DNA from: Atopobium sp.
GTDB lineage: Bacteria > Actinomycetota > Coriobacteriia > Coriobacteriales > Atopobiaceae
Assembly: GCA_015259035.1 (NCBI GenBank)
Contig: JABZHC010000027.1
Location: 1-13,144, forward strand
Length of the DNA stretch: 13,144 nucleotides
Direction: 5' to 3'
Shown here piece after piece: positions 1-6,954 of this stretch. Each line of letters starts with the position of its first letter. Position 1 is the first letter of the stretch. The position numbers were made by a program, and so were the translations under genes. The notes under the pieces are model-generated. The model searched no databases, had not been told where the DNA came from, and saw only the letters and a program-made list of their open reading frames with translations.

Positions 1-533
1 CCTATATGGAGTCATTCCCAAGTTCAGAAGATTATGAAGTCCAAATCAAGAACTACGAGACACTCTGCGATGACCAGGTAGGAAAGATTATTTCCACCCT
101 CAACACATCCTTTATTACGCCATTTGATCGCGAGGACATTTCACGTCTTGCCCTGCTTATGGATGAGATTGCAGACGGTATTGAGAGCGTCTCTGCACAC
201 CTCAGCATGTATGACATCAAAGAAATGCGTCCAGAGGCTGTTCAGGTGGCACATCTGATTCTGTTTGCATCAGAGGAGCTGCAAAAGGCCTTTGATCGTC
301 TCCCTGATTATCACAAGGATGATTCTGTCATTCGTCATACACGCTCTGCAAATGAGTATGAGGACCAGGGCGATGTTGTGTATCGCAACGCTCTGAGCTC
401 TATCTTCAGAAACGTCGATGATCCAATTGAGGTTCTTAAGTGGAAGAGCCTTCTGGATAGACTTGAGTCAACCCTTGACGCTTGCAAGCACGTTGCAAAC
501 GCTGTTCAGAATGTTATCGTGAAAAATGGCTAG
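1..533 (+). CDS. DUF47/PhoU-like phosphate transport accessory protein (5' end cut by window)
   Basis: This is a DUF47 (PhoU_div, Pit accessory) protein, a cytoplasmic helical-bundle partner of Pit phosphate permeases, thought to tune their activity or couple it to phosphate status. The family core is recognisable: FITPFDREDI, then MYDIKEMRPEA, and a C-terminal half with EYEDQGDVVYRNAL and LDRLESTLDACKHVANAV. The first ATG is at position 6, but it aligns about 25-30 residues into the usual 205-215-residue family, and no ribosome binding site is visible in the five bases before it. The gene therefore most likely starts before the window. Its stop (531-533) overlaps the start of pitA by 8 bp, so the two are translationally coupled, as expected for a DUF47-pit pair. 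Confidence 0.9.
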   Translation, partial: YMESFPSSEDYEVQIKNYETLCDDQVGKIISTLNTSFITPFDREDISRLALLMDEIADGIESVSAHLSMYDIKEMRPEAVQVAHLILFASEELQKAFDRLPDYHKDDSVIRHTRSANEYEDQGDVVYRNALSSIFRNVDDPIEVLKWKSLLDRLESTLDACKHVANAVQNVIVKNG

Positions 534-1521
534 CATCCTGCTTATTGCGGTACTTATTTCCGCTCTGATATTTGAGTTCATTAACGGCTTCCATGACACC
601 GCAAATGCTATTGCTACCACGGTGTATACCAAGGCTTTGCCTCTACGCACAGCAATTATCATGTCGGCTATCATGAACTTTATCGGCGCACTTATGAGCG
701 AGAAAGTTGCTATGACCATTGCGTCTGGTCTGGTTGATATTCAGCTACAGCTCTACGTTATTTTTGCTGCACTGATGGGTGCCATTATTTGGGACCTCTT
801 TACCTGGTGGTTCTCAATTCCAAGTTCATCTTCGCATGCGCTCATCGGCAGCCTTATTGGTGCAACCATTGTTTTTACCGGCAGCACAGGTCACATTCTT
901 TGGGCGGGTGTCCTAGAGAAAGTTGTTATTCCTCTGTTTACTTCGCCTCTTATTGGTATGGCCCTGGGCTACTTTATTATGAAGCTGGTATTTGAGATCT
1001 TTGCTGATTGGCCACCTAAAAAGGCAAATGGTCTCTTCCACCGTCTTCAGGTGCTCTCAGCTGCGTTTATGGCATACAGCCACGGCAATAATGACGCTCA
1101 GAAGACTATGGGAATCATCACGTTGGCGCTGGTAACCGCCGGTCTTCACGACCCTTCTAACGGCATTCCTCTGTGGGTCAAGCTTCTCTGCGCAACCACC
1201 ATGGCACTGGGCACCTCCATTGGCGGCGGCCGCATTATGCGTACCGTTGGCGATGGCGTCACCAAGCTCACGCCAGTTATTGGCTTTGTCGCCGAAACAA
1301 GTTCTACCGTTGCAATCGAGATCATGACCGCTCTTGGAGCACCAGTTTCCACCACGCAGGTCATCACCACATCTATCATGGGCGCAGGGTCTGCTCGTCG
1401 TCGCAGCTCCGTGCGCTGGGGCGTTGCGCGCAAGATTATTGCCGCTTGGTTTGTGACGCTGCCAGCCACTATGGCACTTGGCGGTCTTATTGCATTCCTG
1501 ACCAGCTTTGTTCTGGCATAA
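526..1521 (+). CDS. pitA: PiT-family low-affinity inorganic phosphate transporter
   Basis: The gene encodes a 331-residue integral membrane permease of the PiT family (PF01384), which imports inorganic phosphate, usually as a metal-phosphate complex or by ion symport. The two inverted signature repeats are present: GFHDTANAIAT at residues 21-31 and SHGNNDAQKTMG at about 185-196. Also visible are a PSSSSHALIGSLIG segment (99-112) and an APVSTTQVITTSIMGAG segment (272-288), both typical of the family. Hydrophobic segments run through the whole chain with one longer cytoplasmic link around residues 160-172. The ATG at 526 lies inside the last codons of the DUF47 gene (ATGA-like coupling), and the trmL-like gene starts 3 bp after the stop, giving one transcription unit. 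The length is at the short end for bacterial PiT proteins but complete in motifs. Confidence 0.95.
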   Translation: MASILLIAVLISALIFEFINGFHDTANAIATTVYTKALPLRTAIIMSAIMNFIGALMSEKVAMTIASGLVDIQLQLYVIFAALMGAIIWDLFTWWFSIPSSSSHALIGSLIGATIVFTGSTGHILWAGVLEKVVIPLFTSPLIGMALGYFIMKLVFEIFADWPPKKANGLFHRLQVLSAAFMAYSHGNNDAQKTMGIITLALVTAGLHDPSNGIPLWVKLLCATTMALGTSIGGGRIMRTVGDGVTKLTPVIGFVAETSSTVAIEIMTALGAPVSTTQVITTSIMGAGSARRRSSVRWGVARKIIAAWFVTLPATMALGGLIAFLTSFVLA

Positions 1522-1524
1522 CCT

Positions 1525-2220
1525 ATGCTCAACGTTGTACTGGTAGAGCCCGAAATTCCCGCAAATACGGGAAACATTGGCCGCACCTGCGTAGTGAGCG
1601 GGACTCACTTGCACTTGGTGGGCCCGTTGGGTTTCTCGCTTGATGACAAAAGCCTCAAACGAGCAGGTATGGCCTATTGGCAAAGCCTTAACGTTTCTGT
1701 CTACGATAACTGGGATCAATTTCTGGAGAAGAACGGTCTAGCCCAAGCATCTGGTGCACCTGCTGGGGACGCTGCACACGACGCTGTCTCCGCTGTAGAC
1801 ATTGCTTCCAACGGCGCTTTTACGGCCAGTAGATCCCCGCTGCACTTCCTTACTAAGAAAGCTAAGAAGACCTATACACAGGCAACGTATCGCGATGGGG
1901 ATTACCTTATCTTTGGCAAAGAAAGCTTGGGATTATCCGAGGAACTCCTGGCCCAGCATGCTGACGAGTGCGAGAGAATCCCAATGCTGCAAGACTCCGC
2001 AAGCCTGGTTAATCGTGAGGACTGGAGTCAAAAGCACGATGCACTTGACGGTGATGATCAGTACTCTCATCCAGCGCTTTTACAGCAGGATATCTGCGGA
2101 AACTTCATTGACCCTAACGAGTTCTCGGTCAGTGCACTTAACGTTTCAAATGCTGCCGCTATTGTGCTGTATGAGGCACTACGACAGATTGGCTTTCCGG
2201 GAATGGCTGCTGGAGAGTAG
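1525..2220 (+). CDS. trmL: TrmL-like SPOUT tRNA (cytidine/uridine-34 2'-O)-methyltransferase with two insertions
   Basis: TrmL methylates the ribose 2'-OH of the wobble base of tRNA-Leu isoacceptors, using S-adenosylmethionine bound in a trefoil knot. Seen here: EPEIPANTGNIGRTC (residues 8-22), GDYLIFGKESLGL (125-137), IPM (152-154) and ALNVSNAAAIVLYEALRQ (204-221), the classical SPOUT motifs 1-3. The family is usually about 155 residues, whereas this protein has 231. The excess sits in two places: an Ala/Gly/Asp-rich linker at about 71-104, and a segment of about 42 residues (about 159-202) inserted between the IPM loop and the conserved LNxSNA knot segment. The gene starts 3 bp after pitA without a clear ribosome binding site, implying coupled translation. 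Identity as a SPOUT methyltransferase is sure. The exact tRNA target is inferred from the family. Confidence 0.85.
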   Translation: MLNVVLVEPEIPANTGNIGRTCVVSGTHLHLVGPLGFSLDDKSLKRAGMAYWQSLNVSVYDNWDQFLEKNGLAQASGAPAGDAAHDAVSAVDIASNGAFTASRSPLHFLTKKAKKTYTQATYRDGDYLIFGKESLGLSEELLAQHADECERIPMLQDSASLVNREDWSQKHDALDGDDQYSHPALLQQDICGNFIDPNEFSVSALNVSNAAAIVLYEALRQIGFPGMAAGE

Positions 2221-2273
2221 TTTTCTGGCTAGAGCTGTGTCTGTCTCCGACTACTTCAAGAATACGTAAACAA

Positions 2274-2303
2274 AAAACCCGAGTGCTAAAGCGCTCGGGT
2301 TTT
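2274..2303. terminator. Bidirectional intrinsic terminator between trmL and the surface protein gene
   Basis: The hairpin has left arm AAAACCCGAGTGC, loop TAAA and right arm GCGCTCGGGTTTT, giving 13 pairs including one G-T. It has a T-run on the + side and, by symmetry, on the - side. It lies 54 bp after the trmL stop and 23 bp after the stop of the converging surface protein gene, so it can end both transcripts. Confidence 0.9.
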
Positions 2304-2325
2304 ACATTTGCCTTAATACTTCCTG

Positions 2326-4905
2326 TTACTCTTTGTCACTTTTCCTACGACGCAAAACAAAGGAAGTTCCCAAGGAAGCCACAGAGGTTAGAGCTGTGCT
2401 AACAAGAATCACGCTTGAAGCGTCGCCAGTCTCGGGCAGAGCGCTCTTGCGCTTTGCTGGAGTCTGAGGTGCTGCAGGCGCTTCAGGGTTCTTTGTGTAG
2501 TAGAACGTGTACTCAAGCTGGTCTGCAGAAACATAACCGGTGCTGTCACCCTGAAGTGTGTAACCGTCAATCTCACGAGCAGAAACATTCTGCAGGTTGA
2601 GCGTCTGGCTGCCAATGACATCGTCGGAATGGATTTGCTCACCAGTTTGTGCGTCAACGTAATGGACGGTATAGCTGTAGCGAGCTTCCTTGCTATATGT
2701 GAAGGTCAAGACGTTATTCTCGGCGTTTTCGTCAAGAACCATAGAGCGAGAAGAAACGTCTACATAGGCGTAGTCTCCGCGATCAGCGGCGTCGAGAGCC
2801 CACTTGCTGACAAGAGAGCCGATTGGAGCAGTCTCGGTTGTGGTTGAGAGAATCTGACCGTCATCTGTCTGGTGAATGACCGTGTACGAGACGGAGGAGT
2901 CGTTCTTCTTCCAGAGTGCGTGGAGGGTAATGTCACCTGTAACTGCTGCAGAGAAGCTGTATACAGAAGGGTTTCCGTTGGTATAGAGAATCCAACCAGC
3001 AAAGGTATAGCCCTCTCGTACAGGGTCGGCTGGCTTTGTAGCTGCGTCTCCGTAGGTGAGCTCCTGCGAGTTGACTGGTGAACCACCCTCAGAGTCAAAG
3101 GTAACGGTTGCGGTCAGAGGTGCCCACTTGGCATACAGCACCGTATTAGTTGCAGGCATAGTGGTGTCGGTAATAGGAGTACCCACAGTCTCTGAATTGT
3201 CGTACCAGCCCTTGAAAACATAACCAGGTCGTGGAGAAGTTAAAGAGGTGCCAGGAACATCGGTGCTGGCATTAAAGGGCTCTCCAAAGAGATGAGAGTG
3301 CGTAGCAACAGTTGTACCAGAGCTTACGTAGGTAACGGTATAGGTATTGCGCTTATAGCGGTGCTCAATCAAGTTGGAATTGTAATCAGTGGTGAGGTAG
3401 TCGTAGTTGTATGGCTGCCAACTGGTCCAACCAAGTGCATCGTAATTGGTTCCATCAAAATGGTCAATGCTCATGCGGTAGCCGTCATACGAAAAACCAG
3501 GATGTCTATTCTCGCTCTCAAGATAGTGATCAACATCATTTCTTGCAATCTCTGTAATCATGCCAGGTCGAGAAAGCGTGTGGTCTCCGCCCATATCGTA
3601 AGTACCATCAAGATTTTGATAGTAGTAGAAGCGGTAGCGTGGACCAAGAGCAGTGGAATTGGTATAGCGGCCGTAAATTTCAAACACATTATCCGCGGTA
3701 ATCTTGGAGCCTGGGTCAGTTGTTTTTGCTTGGGTGGTGGTTGCGGTGCCGCCGACACCAGGGATTATGCCATACCAATAGTAGGTTCCAGAAGGGTCGT
3801 CTGCACGCACGGCGGCGAGCATGTCGTCGCTGTACTTGTTGCCGGTATTGGGGTTGATGGCGTAAGGATTAAACGAGTCGCCATAACGAAGCGTAAGCGT
3901 TGCAAGAATGGAGCCATTTCTCTTTGGACGCACGTTAACGGTGATTGTTGCAAGGTTGTAGTAAACGTTAATAGTGGTAGAGCCATCTGCTGCAATAGGG
4001 GTTGGATCGCTTTCGTGACTGTACGTTTCAAAGCGGAAAACACCTGTATTTGGCTGAACAGGAGCAGTTGCAGTCATTGTTCCAACGGTTCCGGAGGCTG
4101 CAGTAGTTGTGACGTAGTTGTAGTTAGAAGGGTTATTTGGATCCTGAATAAAATAGGCGTAGTGATACGTTGCTGTTGCTGGAGTCCAAAGTGCCTTTGC
4201 AGTAACAGGCTCTTGAGGCATGGTGGTAGGCAAAGAATCTGCAATACCATCGTCATTAAGGTCCCAACCAGCAAAGGTATAACCAGTTCGTGTTGGATTG
4301 GGGACGGCAGGAACAGAATCTCCTGGATTTCCAATTACAGGAGACAGCTCACTGCCGGAAGTTGAGAAGTAGATTGCGCTGCGAGGATTGCGATCGTAAT
4401 AGATGTACTTAACAGCCTTGCCATCTGCGGTAACCTTGAGCGAAAGGTCTGTAGTTGTGCGTACAAAACCTGGATAGGTAACATCTGCGGCCGTAACAAT
4501 TGCATCAGGCACACCGTAATTTTCTTCGGAGGACGCCTCAACATAATTGCCGGTAGTCATCTCCTTCATGCGCTTAACGGTGTAGGTAACATAACCAGGC
4601 ATGTAATAGACGGTCTGTTTAATGTAGTGATCTGAGCCAGAAGCAACGCCAGTAACGGTTGCCTGAGCAGGATCTTCCAAGTCATAGCCAGTAATTGTTG
4701 GAGCTGTAACAGACCAAGATTCTCCTTCATTTACAACTTGTTTAGAAGGAGCGTGAATCTCTTCGTCGTTTAATACGTTAACGTACGAGACTACAACAGA
4801 GTATTTACCTGCGTCTTCAATAGATTCAGCAATTGCAGATGCAGGTAGGCTGCTCAAAACAAGAGCAAGAGCAAATAAAATGCTCAGAACTTTCTTAGCG
4901 CGCAT
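2326..4905 (-). CDS. LPXTG-anchored surface protein with MucBP-like and InlB B-type repeats
   Basis: This 859-residue protein is secreted and covalently attached to the cell wall. A signal peptide is evident (MRAKK, then a hydrophobic stretch, then an ASA-type cleavage site near residue 24). The C-terminus carries LPETGD at 823-828, a hydrophobic segment at about 831-851 and a basic RRRK tail, which is the sortase sorting signal. Between them, InlB B-repeat/Listeria-Bacteroides-type modules end in GYTFAGW or GYVFKGW (about 208-214, 561-567, 632-638). MucBP-like modules lie at about 35-100 and at 740-805 (YTVHYVDAQTGEQI onward to FYYTK). The middle (about 315-515) is Tyr- and Asn-rich and not recognised. 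A PAAPQTPAKRK linker precedes the sorting motif. The ribosome binding site GAGGAG (4911-4916) lies 5 bp from the ATG. Probable role: adhesion to mucin or host surfaces, inferred from the domains only. Confidence 0.9.
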   Translation of the reverse strand: MRAKKVLSILFALALVLSSLPASAIAESIEDAGKYSVVVSYVNVLNDEEIHAPSKQVVNEGESWSVTAPTITGYDLEDPAQATVTGVASGSDHYIKQTVYYMPGYVTYTVKRMKEMTTGNYVEASSEENYGVPDAIVTAADVTYPGFVRTTTDLSLKVTADGKAVKYIYYDRNPRSAIYFSTSGSELSPVIGNPGDSVPAVPNPTRTGYTFAGWDLNDDGIADSLPTTMPQEPVTAKALWTPATATYHYAYFIQDPNNPSNYNYVTTTAASGTVGTMTATAPVQPNTGVFRFETYSHESDPTPIAADGSTTINVYYNLATITVNVRPKRNGSILATLTLRYGDSFNPYAINPNTGNKYSDDMLAAVRADDPSGTYYWYGIIPGVGGTATTTQAKTTDPGSKITADNVFEIYGRYTNSTALGPRYRFYYYQNLDGTYDMGGDHTLSRPGMITEIARNDVDHYLESENRHPGFSYDGYRMSIDHFDGTNYDALGWTSWQPYNYDYLTTDYNSNLIEHRYKRNTYTVTYVSSGTTVATHSHLFGEPFNASTDVPGTSLTSPRPGYVFKGWYDNSETVGTPITDTTMPATNTVLYAKWAPLTATVTFDSEGGSPVNSQELTYGDAATKPADPVREGYTFAGWILYTNGNPSVYSFSAAVTGDITLHALWKKNDSSVSYTVIHQTDDGQILSTTTETAPIGSLVSKWALDAADRGDYAYVDVSSRSMVLDENAENNVLTFTYSKEARYSYTVHYVDAQTGEQIHSDDVIGSQTLNLQNVSAREIDGYTLQGDSTGYVSADQLEYTFYYTKNPEAPAAPQTPAKRKSALPETGDASSVILVSTALTSVASLGTSFVLRRRKSDKE

Positions 4906-4999
4906 TATTTCTCCTCAAACAGCAACAAGATAGATAAATAATAATAAATGGCGAGAAGGACTTGCTGTTCAAGCTGCAAATTAACCGTATATACACAAT

Positions 5000-5029
5000 C
5001 CACTTCTCCTTAAGGTGCAGGAGAAGTGG
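5000..5029. other. 11-bp perfect hairpin upstream of the surface protein gene
   Basis: CCACTTCTCCT (5000-5010) and AGGAGAAGTGG (5019-5029) are exact inverted repeats around an 8-nt loop. It lies about 95 bp before the surface protein start on the - strand. No T-run follows on that strand, so it is not a standard terminator. It could be a 5' leader structure, a decayed terminator of the CPBP fragment, or an operator. On the - strand the right-hand part reads AAGGAG, resembling a ribosome binding site, but no start codon follows at a useful distance. Confidence 0.55.
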
Positions 5030-5140
5030 ACGAGAAAAATCAATCGATCTAAGTGAACAGAATGCAATGCGCTCGTGAAATTCAGCGTAGTATGAAATTT
5101 GTAGATTTGCACCTGCGACCTCGGCGGGTTTCTCGGTAGG

Positions 5141-5280
5141 CTTCTTTACAAAGAGTTTGCCGGACTTCTTGAGCTGATAGGCAAGCATTAGAATGGTTAC
5201 CAGCATAACAAGCGTGCAAATGATGGAACCTTCTGCGCCAAAGCTACCGTCGGTAAGCCAATCCTGGCCACTGCCAGGAG
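5141..5280 (-). pseudogene. 3' fragment of a CPBP intramembrane protease gene
   Basis: This stretch matches the 3' part of the intact CPBP gene at 6985-7124 at 126 of 140 bases (90%, counted by eye, no gaps). It encodes about 47 residues including GSFGAEGSI and TLVMLVTILMLAYQLKKSGK, that is, only the last transmembrane helix and basic tail. The catalytic EExxxR and histidine motifs are absent. An open frame runs from an ATG at 5302 to 4895, but that ATG lies inside the terminator hairpin of the upstream gene and has no ribosome binding site. The frame then runs past the expected stop into unrelated sequence and ends inside the start of the surface protein gene. I read it as a remnant of a second CPBP copy. 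The rest of the 440-bp gap holds only the hairpin at 5000-5029 and the terminator at 5287-5323. Confidence 0.8.
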
Positions 5281-5323
5281 AAAAATAGAAATCCGGTGGC
5301 ATTTTTCATGTCACCAGATTTCT
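5277..5323 (-). terminator. Intrinsic terminator of the SemiSWEET gene
   Basis: Arms 5308-5323 and 5287-5302 form a 16-bp stem (14 Watson-Crick pairs and 2 G-T) with a 5-nt loop, followed on the - strand by ATTTTTCTCC. It starts 24 bp after the SemiSWEET stop codon. This is a strong rho-independent terminator on the - strand only, since no T-run follows on the + strand. Confidence 0.85.
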
Positions 5324-5346
5324 AATGTAAAGTTGCTGTTTAGCTG

Positions 5347-5610
5347 TTATAAAGCAGTAAGGAACGTCAAACCGCCCAAAATTACACCAGCAGTATTTGG
5401 GATAATAAGAATCCAGTCCTTTTTGGGCTCTTTAGTCCAACCATAGATGACCCAAATGAGACAAGAAACTGCTGCAAATAGCGGCTGAAAAGGTTGAGCC
5501 TTTACGCCCTGTAGATTTGCAATAATTTGTGGAATATAAGCGATAAAAACAAATACTCCGATAAAAGCTCCGATAGAACCTACAAATAGATTGATTTGTT
5601 TCTTTGACAT
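5347..5610 (-). CDS. SemiSWEET-family sugar transporter
   Basis: This 87-residue, three-helix membrane protein belongs to the SemiSWEET/PQ-loop (MtN3) family. These work as homodimers that let sugars such as sucrose or glucose cross the membrane down their gradient. Helices are visible at about 7-31, 41-58 and 65-84. The PQ motif is YIPQI (25-29), Trp53 sits in helix 2, and PNTAG (71-75) in helix 3 supplies the conserved Asn of the sugar pocket. Length is exactly typical. The ATG at 5610 has a very strong ribosome binding site, AAGGAGGAGGTG (5615-5626, - strand), which is one arm of a perfect inverted repeat. The gene has its own candidate promoter and terminator, so it is probably a single-gene transcript. 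The sugar transported cannot be read from the sequence. Confidence 0.9.
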   Translation of the reverse strand: MSKKQINLFVGSIGAFIGVFVFIAYIPQIIANLQGVKAQPFQPLFAAVSCLIWVIYGWTKEPKKDWILIIPNTAGVILGGLTFLTAL

Positions 5611-5614
5611 AAAA

Positions 5615-5653
5615 CACCTCCTCCTTTGTTATTTTAATTATAAGGAGGAGGTG
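5615..5653 (-). promoter_or_regulatory. 12-bp perfect inverted repeat overlapping the SemiSWEET ribosome binding site and -10 box
   Basis: CACCTCCTCCTT (5615-5626) and AAGGAGGAGGTG (5642-5653) are exact inverted repeats with a 15-nt AT-rich spacer. On the - strand the downstream arm is the ribosome binding site itself and the upstream arm is its complement, so a transcript containing both would hide the site in a hairpin. However, the best -10 box overlaps the upstream arm, so the main transcript would lack it. In that case the repeat is better read as a DNA operator. A third option is an inefficient terminator, since TTTT follows the downstream arm. Confidence 0.6.
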
Positions 5654-5666
5654 ACAAGAAAATCAA
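5637..5666 (-). promoter_or_regulatory. Candidate sigma-A-type promoter of the SemiSWEET gene
   Basis: On the - strand TTGATT (5661-5666) and a perfect TATAAT (5637-5642) are separated by 18 bp. Transcription would start near 5630, giving a leader of about 20 nt that carries the ribosome binding site. The upstream arm of the inverted repeat lies in the spacer and the first base of the -10 box. Confidence 0.6.
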
Positions 5667-5749
5667 ACTATCTATGAAATTAGAATTTAATGAAATTTGG
5701 TTAGTTATGAAGATTGGTTTACAGATTTAATCCAGAGCAAAGAAGTTCA

Positions 5750-6382
5750 TTAGGCTTTTCTGATTGGATGTCTGATGACGGTCTTTAGTTTATCTGGAGC
5801 TATTTTACGTACATCGCTCAGATAAACTTCATGATGCATGCGTTCAGCAGTGATGTCTAAAACGTATCCCTGGCTCTCCATGTATTCATGCATGAGTGAA
5901 ACAGTTTCAGGCTCGTTATTGTAAGGTCCAATATGCATGCATTGCACACAGAGGCCTTCTTCATAGGTAAAGAATTCTACCTTAGAAAAATCTAGCTTCT
6001 TTTTCTTAGTTGCTTCAGCAATGGCCCAATCAAAATCTTCTTTGGTAACAAAGTCGGGTAGGCGAATAACTGAAATCCACTTGAAGTTTTCTTTATGAGC
6101 GTAATCAACACCATGAGTATCCTCTTGCCACCAGAAGCCCTCTAATGGAGGAACAACAAAATCAAAATACCCTTCAATTTGATGTGAACTCTTTTTACTC
6201 ATTTTGATGGTATAAGCAACACCGTAAAGCAGCCCTATTGACTGTTTGTATTCGCCATCTTCTACGTTGGGATCTCCAGACCCTCTTACTGCAAGATAAT
6301 TAATAGACGGAACAGTTACTATGCCTGGCTTATTTTTTGGCGCATAGAGCTCTTTAAATTCCTTTTTAAAATCAAATGCCAC
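5750..6382 (-). CDS. GyrI-like small-molecule-binding domain protein
   Basis: The protein (210 residues from the chosen start) consists of one GyrI-like/SBMCL domain (COG4832 type), a soluble cytoplasmic fold that binds or in some branches hydrolyses small ligands. Seen: MAFDFKKEFKELY at the start, VRGSGDPN (about 32-39), VPPLEGFWW (77-85), HIGPYNNEPET (150-160) and HHEVYLSDVRK (183-193). This pattern is typical of stand-alone GyrI-like proteins without a DNA-binding domain. A related branch contains cyclopropanoid hydrolases that detoxify natural products. Whether this protein does the same cannot be told. A longer reading starts at GTG 6391, but the ribosome binding site GGGAGG (6392-6397) touches that codon and sits 9 nt from the GTG at 6382, so 6382 is preferred. 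The HIT gene lies 49 bp upstream and may be co-transcribed. Confidence 0.85.
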   Translation of the reverse strand: MAFDFKKEFKELYAPKNKPGIVTVPSINYLAVRGSGDPNVEDGEYKQSIGLLYGVAYTIKMSKKSSHQIEGYFDFVVPPLEGFWWQEDTHGVDYAHKENFKWISVIRLPDFVTKEDFDWAIAEATKKKKLDFSKVEFFTYEEGLCVQCMHIGPYNNEPETVSLMHEYMESQGYVLDITAERMHHEVYLSDVRKIAPDKLKTVIRHPIRKA

Positions 6383-6391
6383 TATTTTCAC

Positions 6392-6397
6392 CCTCCC
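6392..6397 (-). promoter_or_regulatory. Ribosome binding site that decides the GyrI-like start
   Basis: GGGAGG on the - strand lies 0 nt from the GTG at 6391 but 9 nt from the GTG at 6382. The second spacing is workable and the first is not. Confidence 0.65.
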
Positions 6398-6431
6398 TAC
6401 GACAGCTTGTTAAAAATCCTATCGTTTCTGA

Positions 6432-6902
6432 CTATTCTGTAGATAACAGCACCTTAGTAAGTTCAAGTAAGAGCTTTGTCTTCAGGGCTCCTAATTCCTC
6501 TGGAGAAGGACAGGTTGAGCTGTCATACATCTTTTCCATGGGGTACCACCAGACAGGACCTTTGCCGTTATGGCCGTATTCGCCTAGATCTCCGGAAACT
6601 CTAGGGAATAAGTGCCAATGAAGATGAGAATCTCCGTTACCGAGCAGCTCGTAGTTCATTTTTTCGCATGGAAATGCGCGCGATACCGCTTCTCCAACAA
6701 GGGACATTTCCTCAAGAAACTTTAGTTTAAAGTCTGTATCCAGCTCATGAAGTTCTGATGCATGTTGCTTACATAGAAAAATTGTGTATCCCTTAAAGTG
6801 CTGGTTATCGCCTAGGACAACGTAACCAGTTTCTAATTCTTTAACAAAATACGGGTTAGTTCCTTCTTTGATCATTTGAATTCTGTCGCAAATTAAACAC
6901 AT
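6432..6902 (-). CDS. HIT-family (histidine triad) nucleotide-binding hydrolase
   Basis: This 156-residue HIT protein carries the triad HLHWHLF at 93-99, in which the middle histidine of the HxHxH set normally attacks the alpha-phosphate of a nucleotide. It is preceded by NYELLGNGDSHLHWH, the usual approach to the motif. The N-terminus CLIC (residues 2-5) together with CKQH (44-47) could bind zinc, as in several bacterial HIT proteins. This is inference. HIT enzymes hydrolyse nucleoside phosphoramidates or dinucleoside polyphosphates, and the true substrate is unknown here. The ATG at 6902 has AAGGAAG upstream. The CPBP gene ends 52 bp before it and the GyrI-like gene starts 49 bp after it, so it may sit in a loose operon. 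Confidence 0.9.
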   Translation of the reverse strand: MCLICDRIQMIKEGTNPYFVKELETGYVVLGDNQHFKGYTIFLCKQHASELHELDTDFKLKFLEEMSLVGEAVSRAFPCEKMNYELLGNGDSHLHWHLFPRVSGDLGEYGHNGKGPVWWYPMEKMYDSSTCPSPEELGALKTKLLLELTKVLLSTE

Positions 6903-6954
6903 TCTTTAGTTCTTCCTTTAGAGAGTAGATATTGAAATTCATCAAAATATAAAG

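Noticed and set aside
1057..1719. 220-residue - strand open frame across pitA and trmL
   Set aside because: It crosses two clearly real genes on the other strand and has an implausible Cys/His/Asn-rich composition.
3292..4365. 357-residue + strand open frame opposite the surface protein gene
   Set aside because: It is rich in Val, Cys, Ile and Ser with no recognisable domain and no ribosome binding site. It mirrors the repetitive Thr/Tyr/Asn-rich code of the opposite strand.
4895..5302. 135-residue - strand open frame as a real small membrane protein
   Set aside because: The start codon lies in a terminator hairpin, only the CPBP-like part is recognisable, and the rest is read-through into non-coding sequence that overlaps the next gene's start. 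Annotated as a gene fragment instead.
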